DNA of 35,149 bases, taken from NCBI GenBank assembly GCA_028678665.1, contig JAJRDA010000004.1, positions 1-35,149 of the forward strand. The letters are read 5' to 3'. The translations under genes and the position numbers were made by a program. The notes beneath the pieces are model-generated. The model was not told where the DNA came from, ran no database searches, and was given only the letters and a program-made list of their open reading frames with translations. This stretch comes from Methanomicrobiales archaeon. Its GTDB lineage: Archaea > Halobacteriota > Methanomicrobia > Methanomicrobiales > JACTUA01. Of the stretch, positions 1 to 6,694 are shown one piece after another (the first letter of the stretch is position 1; every line of letters begins with the position of its first letter).

Positions 1-48
1 CACGCGCTTGCCGACGGTCCCGTACCCGTTGATGACTACCTTGGTCAT
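1..48 (-). CDS. gap: Type II (archaeal) glyceraldehyde-3-phosphate dehydrogenase, N-terminal fragment
   Basis: Only the first 16 codons lie in the window, on the minus strand, reading MTKVVINGYGTVGKRV. This is the N-terminal Rossmann glycine motif of the archaeal phosphorylating GAPDH family, which typically starts with a form of KVAINGYGTIGKRV. The enzyme interconverts glyceraldehyde 3-phosphate and 1,3-bisphosphoglycerate using NAD(P), and in methanogens it serves mainly gluconeogenesis. A GTGAT ribosome-site-like sequence lies about 8 bases before the ATG. The rest of the gene is outside the window, so no catalytic residue can be checked. Other dinucleotide-binding enzymes share this kind of motif, but the NGYGTVGKRV wording is characteristic. 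Confidence 0.75.
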   Translation of the reverse strand, partial: MTKVVINGYGTVGKRV

Positions 49-159
49 GATCAAACATCACGCTCGGAGTGATAAAGGTATGCGGAATGGGACAGGGTCT
101 GGAAAGGTGCGGCGACTTCCGAGGAGGGATGATCACCCGTGACCCAGCCTACCCTCCTT

Positions 160-217
160 GGGGGTGGGGTCGGGAAGAGGCCGGCCCCCTCCCCTCGCCC
201 TCCCCCGGTGAGGATAG
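160..217. repeat. Intergenic palindromic element A, copy 1 (near-complete, both arms)
   Basis: A G/C-rich inverted repeat fills much of the 197-base spacer between the 3' end of tsr3 and the start of gap. The left arm reads GGGGGTGGGGTCGGGA and the right arm ends in CCCCCGGTGAGGATAG. The right flank continues as CGGCTCCAAGTCGGTTTCC, the complement of a flank seen beside other copies. It can fold into a long imperfect hairpin. It belongs to the family found throughout this window. Confidence 0.7.
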
Positions 218-245
218 CGGCTCCAAGTCGGTTTCCGCAAGATAT

Positions 246-737
246 TTACAAGTAATCCCCCTGGATCGCCACCACCTCGGTGCTGTCCCGGGCGGTGGCA
301 TACCGCTCCAGGGGCTCGGCATTCAGCTCGAGGAAGCGTATCCCCCAGTGGTAGAGGGAGAGGATCCGCTCCGCCTGTTCCCGCTCCCCCAGGATCACAA
401 GGGCCGCGGCAAAGGCCTCCAGCGAGGAGAGGCGGAAGGGCCTCCCGTAGTTCACCGGGTTTGCCGCGAGGAGGAAGGGGAGCGCCCGCCTCCGCCGCCA
501 GGAGCGGACGATGGCCGTGTCCAGCACCGCCCAGGAGCAGTCCAGGACGGCCAGCGACGGGGCGTCCCTGTCGGGGGGGGAGAGGGCCTGCTCTGCGGTC
601 GGGTCCAGGAGGAGCGTTGATCGCGGAATCGCCCTGAGGCGGGGGAGGATCCTGACGAGGTCATACCGCTCCATCTTCTTCACCGAGCACTTGCGGGGGT
701 CGCAGGTGTTGTCCCGGTACGCGACGAGCGGCATCAT
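246..737 (-). CDS. tsr3: Tsr3 family rRNA aminocarboxypropyltransferase (DUF367)
   Basis: The 163-residue protein matches the Tsr3/DUF367 family, which transfers the aminocarboxypropyl group of S-adenosylmethionine to a modified uridine in small-subunit rRNA during ribosome maturation. Visible family marks are the N-terminal CDPRKCS segment (residues 13-19), the LDCSW block (about 65-69) and the long RALPFLLAANPVNYG stretch (about 84-98). Length fits the compact archaeal enzymes. Two ATGs are adjacent (737 and 734), with GAGATGAT as a possible ribosome site. The gene is divergent from the deoxyribosyltransferase fusion gene, with only 30 bases between starts, so each promoter must overlap the other gene. 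Function is by family; the rRNA target is not visible from sequence. Confidence 0.88.
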   Translation of the reverse strand: MMPLVAYRDNTCDPRKCSVKKMERYDLVRILPRLRAIPRSTLLLDPTAEQALSPPDRDAPSLAVLDCSWAVLDTAIVRSWRRRRALPFLLAANPVNYGRPFRLSSLEAFAAALVILGEREQAERILSLYHWGIRFLELNAEPLERYATARDSTEVVAIQGDYL

Positions 738-767
738 TGATCATCTCAGGGGTGCCACCCGCTATCA

Positions 768-1622
768 ATGTACGTCCTCGTCTGCCCCTGCATCGCCGAC
801 CCGTCGCTTCGGGCCCGGGGGATCACGTCGGAAGGGGACCGAGCGGCCTTTACCCGGGCACTGGAGCGGTGCCGGGAGTTCGGGGTGGAACCGGTCCTCC
901 TCCCCTGCCCCGAGACCCTGTACCTGGGCCGGGACCGGGAGCCTGGCCCGTTCCACCCGAGGCTGGATACTGCGGAGTTCCGGGCCCTCCTGGATCGGCT
1001 GGAGGCCGGCGTGCGGAAGGGGATCCAGCGGCGGGGAGAGGCCCCCCTCTGCATCGTGGGCGTGGACTCCTCGCCCTGTTGCGGGGTGGGGGGGCATCAT
1101 TTCGAGACGATCGAGGGGACGCCGTCCCGCCGCCCCGGCCGGGGGGTGTTTCTCTCCCGGTTCCCGGAGATCAGGGCGGTGGAGGTGAAGGACTTTGCCC
1201 GGTACCGGGTCTACCTGGCCGGCCCGCTCTTCTCCGAAGCGGAACGGGTCTTTAACCGCACGGTCCGGGATCTGCTGGAGGCCCACCTGTTCCGGGTCTA
1301 CCTGCCCCAGGAGGCGGCGGAGGCGCCGGGCCGGGAGCCGGATGCAGACAGGTCTATTTACACGGGGCACGTCGCAGCCCTCCGGGACACCGACGTGGTG
1401 GTGGCCGTCTGCGACGGTCCGGATGCCGACAGCGGCACCGCATGGGAGATGGGGTACGCGTCAGCGCTGGGGGTCCCGGTGATAGCCCTCCGGACCGACT
1501 CCCGCCGGTTCAGCGCGGAACGGCGGCTGAACCTGATGCTGGAGCGTTCGGCCCGGCTGCTCACGGCACCGGGGATGCTCCCGGCCGCTCTCCGATCCCC
1601 GTTCTGTGAACCGGAGACCTGA
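768..1622 (+). CDS. DUF523/TudS-like domain fused to nucleoside 2-deoxyribosyltransferase-like domain
   Basis: This 284-residue protein appears to have two domains. Residues 1-140 carry three spaced cysteine sites: Cys6/Cys8 near the start, Cys47 in LPCPE, and Cys104/105 in DSSPCCG. This is the pattern of DUF523 (TudS-like thiouracil desulfidase) proteins, where three cysteines hold an iron-sulfur cluster. Residues 146-275 resemble nucleoside 2-deoxyribosyltransferases: VYLAGPLF at the start, ALRDTDVVVAVCDGPDADSG in the middle, and GTAWEMGYA containing the expected glutamate nucleophile (Glu227). The fusion suggests a role in salvage or repair of modified bases or nucleosides, which is inference. 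No signal peptide or membrane segment is seen. The C-terminal call is firm; the N-terminal call rests on motif spacing only. Confidence 0.72.
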   Translation: MYVLVCPCIADPSLRARGITSEGDRAAFTRALERCREFGVEPVLLPCPETLYLGRDREPGPFHPRLDTAEFRALLDRLEAGVRKGIQRRGEAPLCIVGVDSSPCCGVGGHHFETIEGTPSRRPGRGVFLSRFPEIRAVEVKDFARYRVYLAGPLFSEAERVFNRTVRDLLEAHLFRVYLPQEAAEAPGREPDADRSIYTGHVAALRDTDVVVAVCDGPDADSGTAWEMGYASALGVPVIALRTDSRRFSAERRLNLMLERSARLLTAPGMLPAALRSPFCEPET

Positions 1623-1651
1623 ACCGGGGAGATATTCTGTGCATACACGAT

Positions 1652-1695
1652 GGAGGGGCAGAGCCCCCTCCCGGCCCCACCCTAGGGAGGATAAC
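1652..1695. repeat. Intergenic element A, copy 2 (right-arm form)
   Basis: GGAGGGGCAGAGCCCCCTCC forms a short hairpin and is followed by CGGCCCCACCCTAGGGAGGATAAC, the diagnostic right end of element A. It sits between the deoxyribosyltransferase fusion gene and dam, which point the same way. The remaining roughly 110 bases of this 185-base spacer show no gene. Confidence 0.65.
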
Positions 1696-1807
1696 CCGCC
1701 CCGGCACTGCCCCTCACCACCGCTGGAGGGTAAATCTACGTCACCCACTCCTTCTGAAATAGGAGAAGATCTATACCCAATCGGGTTCCACATCTCATCC
1801 GGAAGCA

Positions 1808-2740
1808 ATGGCCAGGAGATCCTCAGCCACGGAGGTACGGGCGCGACCCTTCCTGAAATGGGCCGGGGGTAAGACCCAGCTGCTGCCGGAGTTCGCGGCC
1901 CGGTTCCCGCCCGGCATCCGGCGGGGCGATATCCGGCGCTACGTCGAACCGTTCGTGGGCGGAGGGGCAGTCTACTTCATGGTCGCGGGCTCGTACCCGA
2001 TCCGGGAGTCCCTGATCTGGGATGCGAACCCGGATCTTGTCACTGCATATGCGGTCGTGAAAGGGGATCCCGACGGGCTGATCCGGAAGCTCCGGAACCT
2101 GGACTCCCGCTACCGGTCCCTCGGGGAAGAGGAGCGGAAGGCCTTCTATTATCGGGTCCGGGAAAGGTTCAACCAGCTGCCACGGAAGGGTTTCCCGGGA
2201 TCGGATGATCCCCGGGCCGTGAGGGCCACGGCGGACCTCATCTTCCTGAACCGGACCTGCTACAACGGGCTGTACCGGGTCAATTCCTCCGGCGGGTTCA
2301 ATGTACCATTCGGGAAGTACCGGAATCCCCGGATCCTTGACGAGGCAGGCCTTCGGGCAGCGTCCGCCGCTCTGGGGAACACCGGTGTGAACCTGGGGGA
2401 TTTCACGGCATGCGCCCCGTTCGTCGATGACCACACCTTCGTGTACCTGGACCCCCCGTACCGGCCCCTCAGCCGGACCTCGTCCTTCACTTCCTATGCT
2501 TCCGGGGGGTTCGGGGATGAGGACCAGCGGAGGCTCGCGCAATTCTTCCGGGAGCTGGATCGCACGGGGGCACAGCTCATGCTCTCCAACTCGGACCCGG
2601 TGAGCCGGGATCCCGGGGACCGGTTCCTGGAAGATCTCTACCAGGGATATCGGATCGAACGGGTGCCGGCGCGGCGTGCCATCAACTCGGTGGGAGGGGC
2701 ACGGGGCCGGATCACCGAGCTCGTCATCACCAACTACTGA
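1808..2740 (+). CDS. dam: Dam/DpnM-type DNA adenine-N6 methyltransferase (D12 class), apparently solitary
   Basis: The 310-residue protein is a D12-class adenine methyltransferase that transfers a methyl group from S-adenosylmethionine to N6 of adenine in DNA. Motifs in order are FLKWAGGK (15-22, motif X), YVEPFVGGGAVYF (45-57, SAM site), FLNRTCYNGLYRVN (146-159), and DPPY (215-218, catalytic motif IV) followed by RPLSRTSSF. Members of this group often modify GATC, but the target cannot be read from the sequence. No restriction endonuclease is adjacent: the upstream gene is a nucleoside enzyme and the downstream convergent gene encodes a membrane protein 25 bases away. It may therefore be an orphan methylase for marking or regulation, or a remnant of a restriction system. 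All catalytic motifs look intact. Confidence 0.9.
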   Translation: MARRSSATEVRARPFLKWAGGKTQLLPEFAARFPPGIRRGDIRRYVEPFVGGGAVYFMVAGSYPIRESLIWDANPDLVTAYAVVKGDPDGLIRKLRNLDSRYRSLGEEERKAFYYRVRERFNQLPRKGFPGSDDPRAVRATADLIFLNRTCYNGLYRVNSSGGFNVPFGKYRNPRILDEAGLRAASAALGNTGVNLGDFTACAPFVDDHTFVYLDPPYRPLSRTSSFTSYASGGFGDEDQRRLAQFFRELDRTGAQLMLSNSDPVSRDPGDRFLEDLYQGYRIERVPARRAINSVGGARGRITELVITNY

Positions 2741-2765
2741 GGGGCCGAAAGGTGCGGGGAGCGCC

Positions 2766-3698
2766 TCACGCCGCATTCCCGGGCGAGAGGGCATTCGCCA
2801 CCTTCAGGGACTTGTACAGGAAGTACCCGACGACCCCAAAGGTGATGACAGGTGAGAGCCAGGGGGGAGTGGGGAACCCGAAGGCATCGGCAAGCATGAT
2901 GACCCCCAGGCCGAGGATGGAGTACATGGCCCCGTTCTTCAGGTAGATGTACCGCTTGATCCGGTCAATATTGCCGACAGTGACCTGCCGCACCACGATG
3001 GCCCCGAGGCCGTTTCCGAGGATGATCAGGGGCACCGAGAGGGTGAAGGCAAAGGCCCCGATGACCCCGTCGATGGAGAAGGTGGCATCGATCACCTCCA
3101 GGTAGAAGATCTTCGAGAGGTCCGAAAGGTTCGGGTCCTTCAGTCTTGCCTCCTGGAGTTCCGCGTTCTGCCGGAACCCGTGGACGATAAAGAACGCCGT
3201 CGAGCCGACCACGGTGCCGAAGGCCATGAGCGGATTCACCGGGAGGGCAAGCCAGACCAGCACCGCAAGGAGGATGGAGACCACCGCGTAGAACCAGACC
3301 CCCTTCTCCTGGATGTACCGCTCCCCCCTGAGCCCGAAGTGCTTGGGCTCGATGAAGAGCCAGTGGAAGAAGAGGAAGACGAGGAACGTGCCCCCGAAGG
3401 CGAGCAGCATGGGGGCAGAGGCCTCGATGGCCTCCATCACCGCGGGATCGCTGGAGAATGTGGCGGTGAGGGCTTCGATGGGCCCGAGGGATGGGGTGGA
3501 GAGCCAGACGATGAGCCAGGGAAGCAGGCCCCTCACCAGGAAGACCGCGATGAAGAGGCCCCAGACCAGGAACCAGCGCCGGTACTTCTCCTGCATGGTG
3601 GAGAGGACCTCGGCATTGATGATGGCGTTGTCAATGCTGGAGATGGTCTCAAAGAGGCAGAGCCCCGCGACAATCAGGATGCCCGAGAGGAGGTCCAT
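2766..3698 (-). CDS. DUF475 / TerC-like integral membrane protein
   Basis: A 310-residue polytopic membrane protein with about seven or eight hydrophobic segments. It matches the DUF475 family, related to TerC. The first transmembrane segment contains ETISSIDNAIINAEVL (about 18-33) and a second copy-like motif, LEVIDATFSIDGVIGAFAF, lies near residues 200-218. These acidic-residue motifs inside membrane segments are typical of TerC-like proteins, some of which handle metal ions such as manganese; transport here is not demonstrated. A CTTATCA sequence about 30 bases upstream of the ATG may be the TATA box. The gene converges on dam and diverges from the DASS transporter. No manganese riboswitch was recognised upstream. 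Confidence 0.82.
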   Translation of the reverse strand: MDLLSGILIVAGLCLFETISSIDNAIINAEVLSTMQEKYRRWFLVWGLFIAVFLVRGLLPWLIVWLSTPSLGPIEALTATFSSDPAVMEAIEASAPMLLAFGGTFLVFLFFHWLFIEPKHFGLRGERYIQEKGVWFYAVVSILLAVLVWLALPVNPLMAFGTVVGSTAFFIVHGFRQNAELQEARLKDPNLSDLSKIFYLEVIDATFSIDGVIGAFAFTLSVPLIILGNGLGAIVVRQVTVGNIDRIKRYIYLKNGAMYSILGLGVIMLADAFGFPTPPWLSPVITFGVVGYFLYKSLKVANALSPGNAA

Positions 3699-3952
3699 GC
3701 GCGGATCCAGCGTGCGATGAGCGGGGTGATAAGGGTAACTTCCCGTGATTTCAAGCTCCGCGGGGGCTTGTGGCGGTTGGGGCGGACGCTGCCCAATACC
3801 TCCGGCAGGAGGGATTCAGGCGGATGGAACACCCATGACATTCTCCCTGGGGTGGCATACAACGTCCTCCCGCCGGCAACCTGAATAAAGCCCGGCAGAT
3901 CCGGCAGGCCTGCGGGGTGGGATTTAATTATTCCCCGCGGTCAGGTACCGGT
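3699..3952. promoter_or_regulatory. Divergent promoter region of the DUF475 and DASS genes
   Basis: This 254-base spacer separates two divergent genes. On the plus strand, GGATTTAATTATTCC (about 3920-3934) is a good archaeal TATA box, centred about 26 bases before the GTG at 3953. This suggests a leaderless or very short-leader message and argues against the ORF-track start at 3917, which would overlap the TATA box. On the minus strand a CTTATCA sequence may serve the DUF475 gene. Nothing else recognisable was found, and no repeat element is present. Confidence 0.55.
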
Positions 3953-5452
3953 GTGAGGCGGCAGATCGGGATTCTCGTCGGGATCGGCGTCTTCCTCGTC
4001 CTGATGCTGGTCCCCGCAGGAATTTCTTCACCGATCCGGGCGGTCGCGGCCGTTACCTCCCTGATGGTGATCTGGTGGATCACCGAAGCGATTCCCCTGG
4101 AGGCCACCGCGCTGGTACCGGTGGTGGCCTTTCCCCTCCTCGGGGTCCTCACCCCGGCAGAGGCCACCGCCCCCTACGCGGACCGGGTGATCTTCCTCTT
4201 CCTGGGAGGCTTCCTCATCGCCGCGGCGATGGAGCGGTGGAACCTGCACCGCCGGATCGCCCTTTCCATCATCTCCCGGGTCGGCACCAGGCCCCGGCAG
4301 CTGGTGCTGGGGGTGATGGTCGCCACCGCGTTCATCTCCCTCTGGATCTCCAACACGGCCACGGCCATGATGATGATCCCCATCGCGCTGGCCCTGGCGG
4401 GGGCAGTCCACGAGGGAAGTCCGGGAGACATGCTCCCGGCCGTTCAGAAGGTCTTCGGCAAGTGCCTGGTCCTCTCGGTGGCATACGGGGCGTCCATTGG
4501 CGGGATGGGAACGCTCATCGGCAGCCCGCCCAACGGCATCTTCGCCGCCCAGGCAAGGATCCTCTTTCCCGGGGCCCCCACCATTGATTTCTTCTCCTGG
4601 CTCCTCTTCGGCATCCCCTTTGCCGCCATCCTTCTCTGTCTGGCCTGGCTCTGGCTCACCCGCGGGGTCTTCCGGGAGATGCCTGACACAATCCCCCTGG
4701 CAGGGGAGACCATCCGGAAGGAGAAGGATGCGCTGGGCCCCCTCTCCCGGGGTGAGCAGTGGACGCTCCTCGTCTTTCTCCTGGTGGCAGTGGCGTGGAT
4801 CCTGCAGGATACGAAGCAGGTGGGAGATCTGGTGATACCCGGTATCGACACCATCCTGCCCGGCATCTCCGATGCATCGATTGCCATCGGGGGAGCGCTC
4901 CTTCTCTTCCTCCTCCCCGTGGACAGCAAGAAGGGGATCTTCACCATGGACTGGGAGCACGCAGTGAAGATCCCCTGGGGGATCCTGATACTCTTCGGGG
5001 GCGGCCTCTGCCTCTCGGTGGCGTTCCTGAAGAGCGGCCTTGCCCAGGGCCTGGTCCCGTACTTCGGGATCCTCCATGGCCTGCCGGTGGTCCTGGTGGT
5101 CGCAATCATCGCCACGGCGGTCTGCTTCCTCTCCGAGATTACTTCCAACACCGCCATTGCCTCGATCATGATGCCTGTCATGGCGCTCACCGCGGTTGCC
5201 ATGGGGATCCACCCCTTCCTCCTGATGGCGACGGCGGCCATCGCATCGTCGATGGGGTTCATGCTGCCGGTGGCGACGCCTCCCAATGCCATCGCGTTCG
5301 GGACCGGCGTCGTGTCCATGCGTGAGATGGTGCGATCGGGATTTGCCCTGAACCTGATCGCCATCGCCCTCTGGACGGTCTTCTCGGTGACCGTGGTCCC
5401 GTGGGCGCTGGGGATCACCCCGGCGCTTCCGGGGTGGGCGGTGGCCCCGTGA
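3953..5452 (+). CDS. DASS/SLC13 family anion (dicarboxylate) transporter
   Basis: From the GTG at 3953 the protein has 499 residues with 11 or more hydrophobic segments. It belongs to the divalent anion:Na+ symporter (DASS/SLC13, CitT-like) family. Family marks are WWITEAIPLEATALVPV near the N-terminus, the first ISNTATAMMMIPIA motif, GTLIGSPPNGI, and in the second half a matching SNTAIASIMMPV and VATPPNAIAFGTG. The two SNTA(T/I)A motifs are the paired re-entrant binding-site loops that bind sodium and substrate carboxylates in this family. The likely role is import of succinate, malate or a related anion. Start choice rests on the TATA box at 3920-3934. It stands alone, divergent from the DUF475 gene. 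Exact substrate is unknown. Confidence 0.88.
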   Translation: MRRQIGILVGIGVFLVLMLVPAGISSPIRAVAAVTSLMVIWWITEAIPLEATALVPVVAFPLLGVLTPAEATAPYADRVIFLFLGGFLIAAAMERWNLHRRIALSIISRVGTRPRQLVLGVMVATAFISLWISNTATAMMMIPIALALAGAVHEGSPGDMLPAVQKVFGKCLVLSVAYGASIGGMGTLIGSPPNGIFAAQARILFPGAPTIDFFSWLLFGIPFAAILLCLAWLWLTRGVFREMPDTIPLAGETIRKEKDALGPLSRGEQWTLLVFLLVAVAWILQDTKQVGDLVIPGIDTILPGISDASIAIGGALLLFLLPVDSKKGIFTMDWEHAVKIPWGILILFGGGLCLSVAFLKSGLAQGLVPYFGILHGLPVVLVVAIIATAVCFLSEITSNTAIASIMMPVMALTAVAMGIHPFLLMATAAIASSMGFMLPVATPPNAIAFGTGVVSMREMVRSGFALNLIAIALWTVFSVTVVPWALGITPALPGWAVAP

Positions 5453-5552
5453 GGGGGCCGAGATCATGCAGGAGCCTGGATCATCCTGATTTCATGAATA
5501 TTGTTATTTATGATGGTGTGGACTTACAGATCAAGATATGGGGGCATGATCC

Positions 5553-6014
5553 ATGGCAGCAACACTTGAAGATAACATTGGCTATCACTTCAGGGAGCAG
5601 ACCCTCCTCACTCGGGCCCTGACAAGAAGAGCCTTTGCGAACGAGGAGCGGCAGCAGGGCAGGCACCACGAGGACCAGGAAGTCCTTTGTACCCTGGGGG
5701 ATGCGGTGCTCAAAGCGGTCTTCGTGGAGCTCATGATCCGAGCCCATTATCCCACACCTGACGCAATCACCCAAGAAAAGAAAAACCTGGAACGAGAGGA
5801 ATCCCTTGCCGACGTTGCCAGTCAGATGGAAGTAGGACCCTCCATACGGTTCAATGCAGGAGAGATAAAGCAGGGGGCAGAGAAGGAACCCTACGTCCTT
5901 GCCGAAACTCTGGAAGCTATCCTTGGAGCTATCTATTTAGATGGAGGTTTCGGAGCCGCGAGAGAGACGGTCATTCGATGGTTTAGCCATAACATCAAAC
6001 CCTATGGCGGGTGA
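5553..6014 (+). CDS. Stand-alone RNase III-domain protein with altered metal ligands
   Basis: The 153-residue protein is a single RNase III catalytic-like domain without a double-stranded-RNA-binding domain. The signature region reads EVLCTLGDAVL (43-53), against ExLEFLGDAVL in active enzymes, and the second metal motif reads AETLEAILGAIYLDGG (117-132), against DxxEAxxGAxxLD. Aligned by eye, the first conserved Glu (Glu43), the Asp (Asp50) and the last Glu (Glu121) are kept. The usual metal-binding second Glu is Cys46 and the usual Asp is Glu118. Family enzymes cut double-stranded RNA; here activity may be changed, weak or lost. Base use is more A/T-rich than the neighbours, consistent with horizontal acquisition. 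TTATTTATG about 40 bases upstream is a possible TATA box. No obvious partner gene. Confidence 0.8.
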   Translation: MAATLEDNIGYHFREQTLLTRALTRRAFANEERQQGRHHEDQEVLCTLGDAVLKAVFVELMIRAHYPTPDAITQEKKNLEREESLADVASQMEVGPSIRFNAGEIKQGAEKEPYVLAETLEAILGAIYLDGGFGAARETVIRWFSHNIKPYGG

Positions 6015-6062
6015 ACCACTTTCAAACCTCATTCTGGTGGCCCGGGCCGGGCATTGCCCCCT

Positions 6063-6428
6063 TTACGGCAGGACCCGGATATCACCCCTCGCCTGTACCA
6101 CGATCTCCTTCTCCCCCAGATAGGTCTGCACTGTGCCCAGCACGGCCACCCGGTCCCCCTCGAGAATCTGGAAATCCCCCCGGGCAGAGGCCGGGATAAA
6201 GACCGGGATTCCGTCCACGCGGAGGATCTGGTGGTTCCCGGACTCCGTGATGGTGACCCGCTCCACGGTCCCCTGAAGAGAGACGAGGTCCCCCTCCCGC
6301 GACTGGGTGGAGTAGGGGGAGGCAAAGGCTGCCTTCCCGATACCGGTGAGCACCAGGTGGGCTCCGGCCACGATCAGGCACACCGCCAGCAGGAGAAGGA
6401 AGGCGGTGCGCTCCTGCGGTTCCAGCAC
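6063..6428 (-). CDS. Membrane-anchored small OB-fold protein
   Basis: From a GTG at 6428 this reads as about 121 residues; the open frame extends upstream to an ATG at 6515. The shorter start is preferred because a TATA-like CTATAGATTTAAG lies inside the extension, about 30 bases before the GTG. One transmembrane segment (TAFLLLLAVCLIVAGAHLVL) is near the N-terminus. A beta-rich domain follows, with VSLQGTVERVTI, VFIPASARGDF and EGDRVAVLGTVQTYLGEKEIVV, which resembles the OB fold of nucleic-acid or oligosaccharide binders such as tRNA_anti/NfeD-like domains. The domain could face either side of the membrane. Function is unknown and I do not recognise a named family. Confidence 0.6.
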   Translation of the reverse strand: MLEPQERTAFLLLLAVCLIVAGAHLVLTGIGKAAFASPYSTQSREGDLVSLQGTVERVTITESGNHQILRVDGIPVFIPASARGDFQILEGDRVAVLGTVQTYLGEKEIVVQARGDIRVLP

Positions 6429-6567
6429 AGTGGGGAAGGTGATCGCTGACTCACTTAAATCTATAGGGTATGATGCCGCGACGATACGCGGCAACGGCGG
6501 CTGCACTCCTTCCATTTCTTGACGTGGGGCGGAACGGTCTATCCTCGTCCTTTTCCGGTATGCTCAG

Positions 6568-6612
6568 CAGGAGGGGGCAGGCCCCCTCCCGGACCCACCC
6601 CCGTGAGGATAG
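6568..6612. repeat. Intergenic element A, copy 3 (right-arm form)
   Basis: GGAGGGGGCAGGCCCCCTCC forms a perfect hairpin and is followed by CGGACCCACCCCCGTGAGGATAG. It lies between the 3' end of the phospholipase-D-like gene and the 5' end of the OB-fold gene, both on the minus strand. The left flank TTTTCCGGTATGCTCAGC resembles the flank of copy 4. Confidence 0.7.
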
Positions 6613-6694
6613 CCCCTTCTTCGGGGTCCTTCGTAGACAAAGTGGTTTCGGAAAAGGGGAGGATCCTCCGGACGGACTGGGTCCCGGACAGCAT

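Noticed and set aside
3699-3952. Manganese (yybP-ykoY) riboswitch before the TerC-like gene
   Set aside because: The conserved loop sequences of that riboswitch were not found on either strand.
4028-5467. Long minus-strand open frame (479 residues) opposite the DASS transporter
   Set aside because: It is the antisense shadow of a clear membrane transporter; the translation is rich in Arg, Gly, Asp and His with no domain, as in other antisense frames of high-GC genes.
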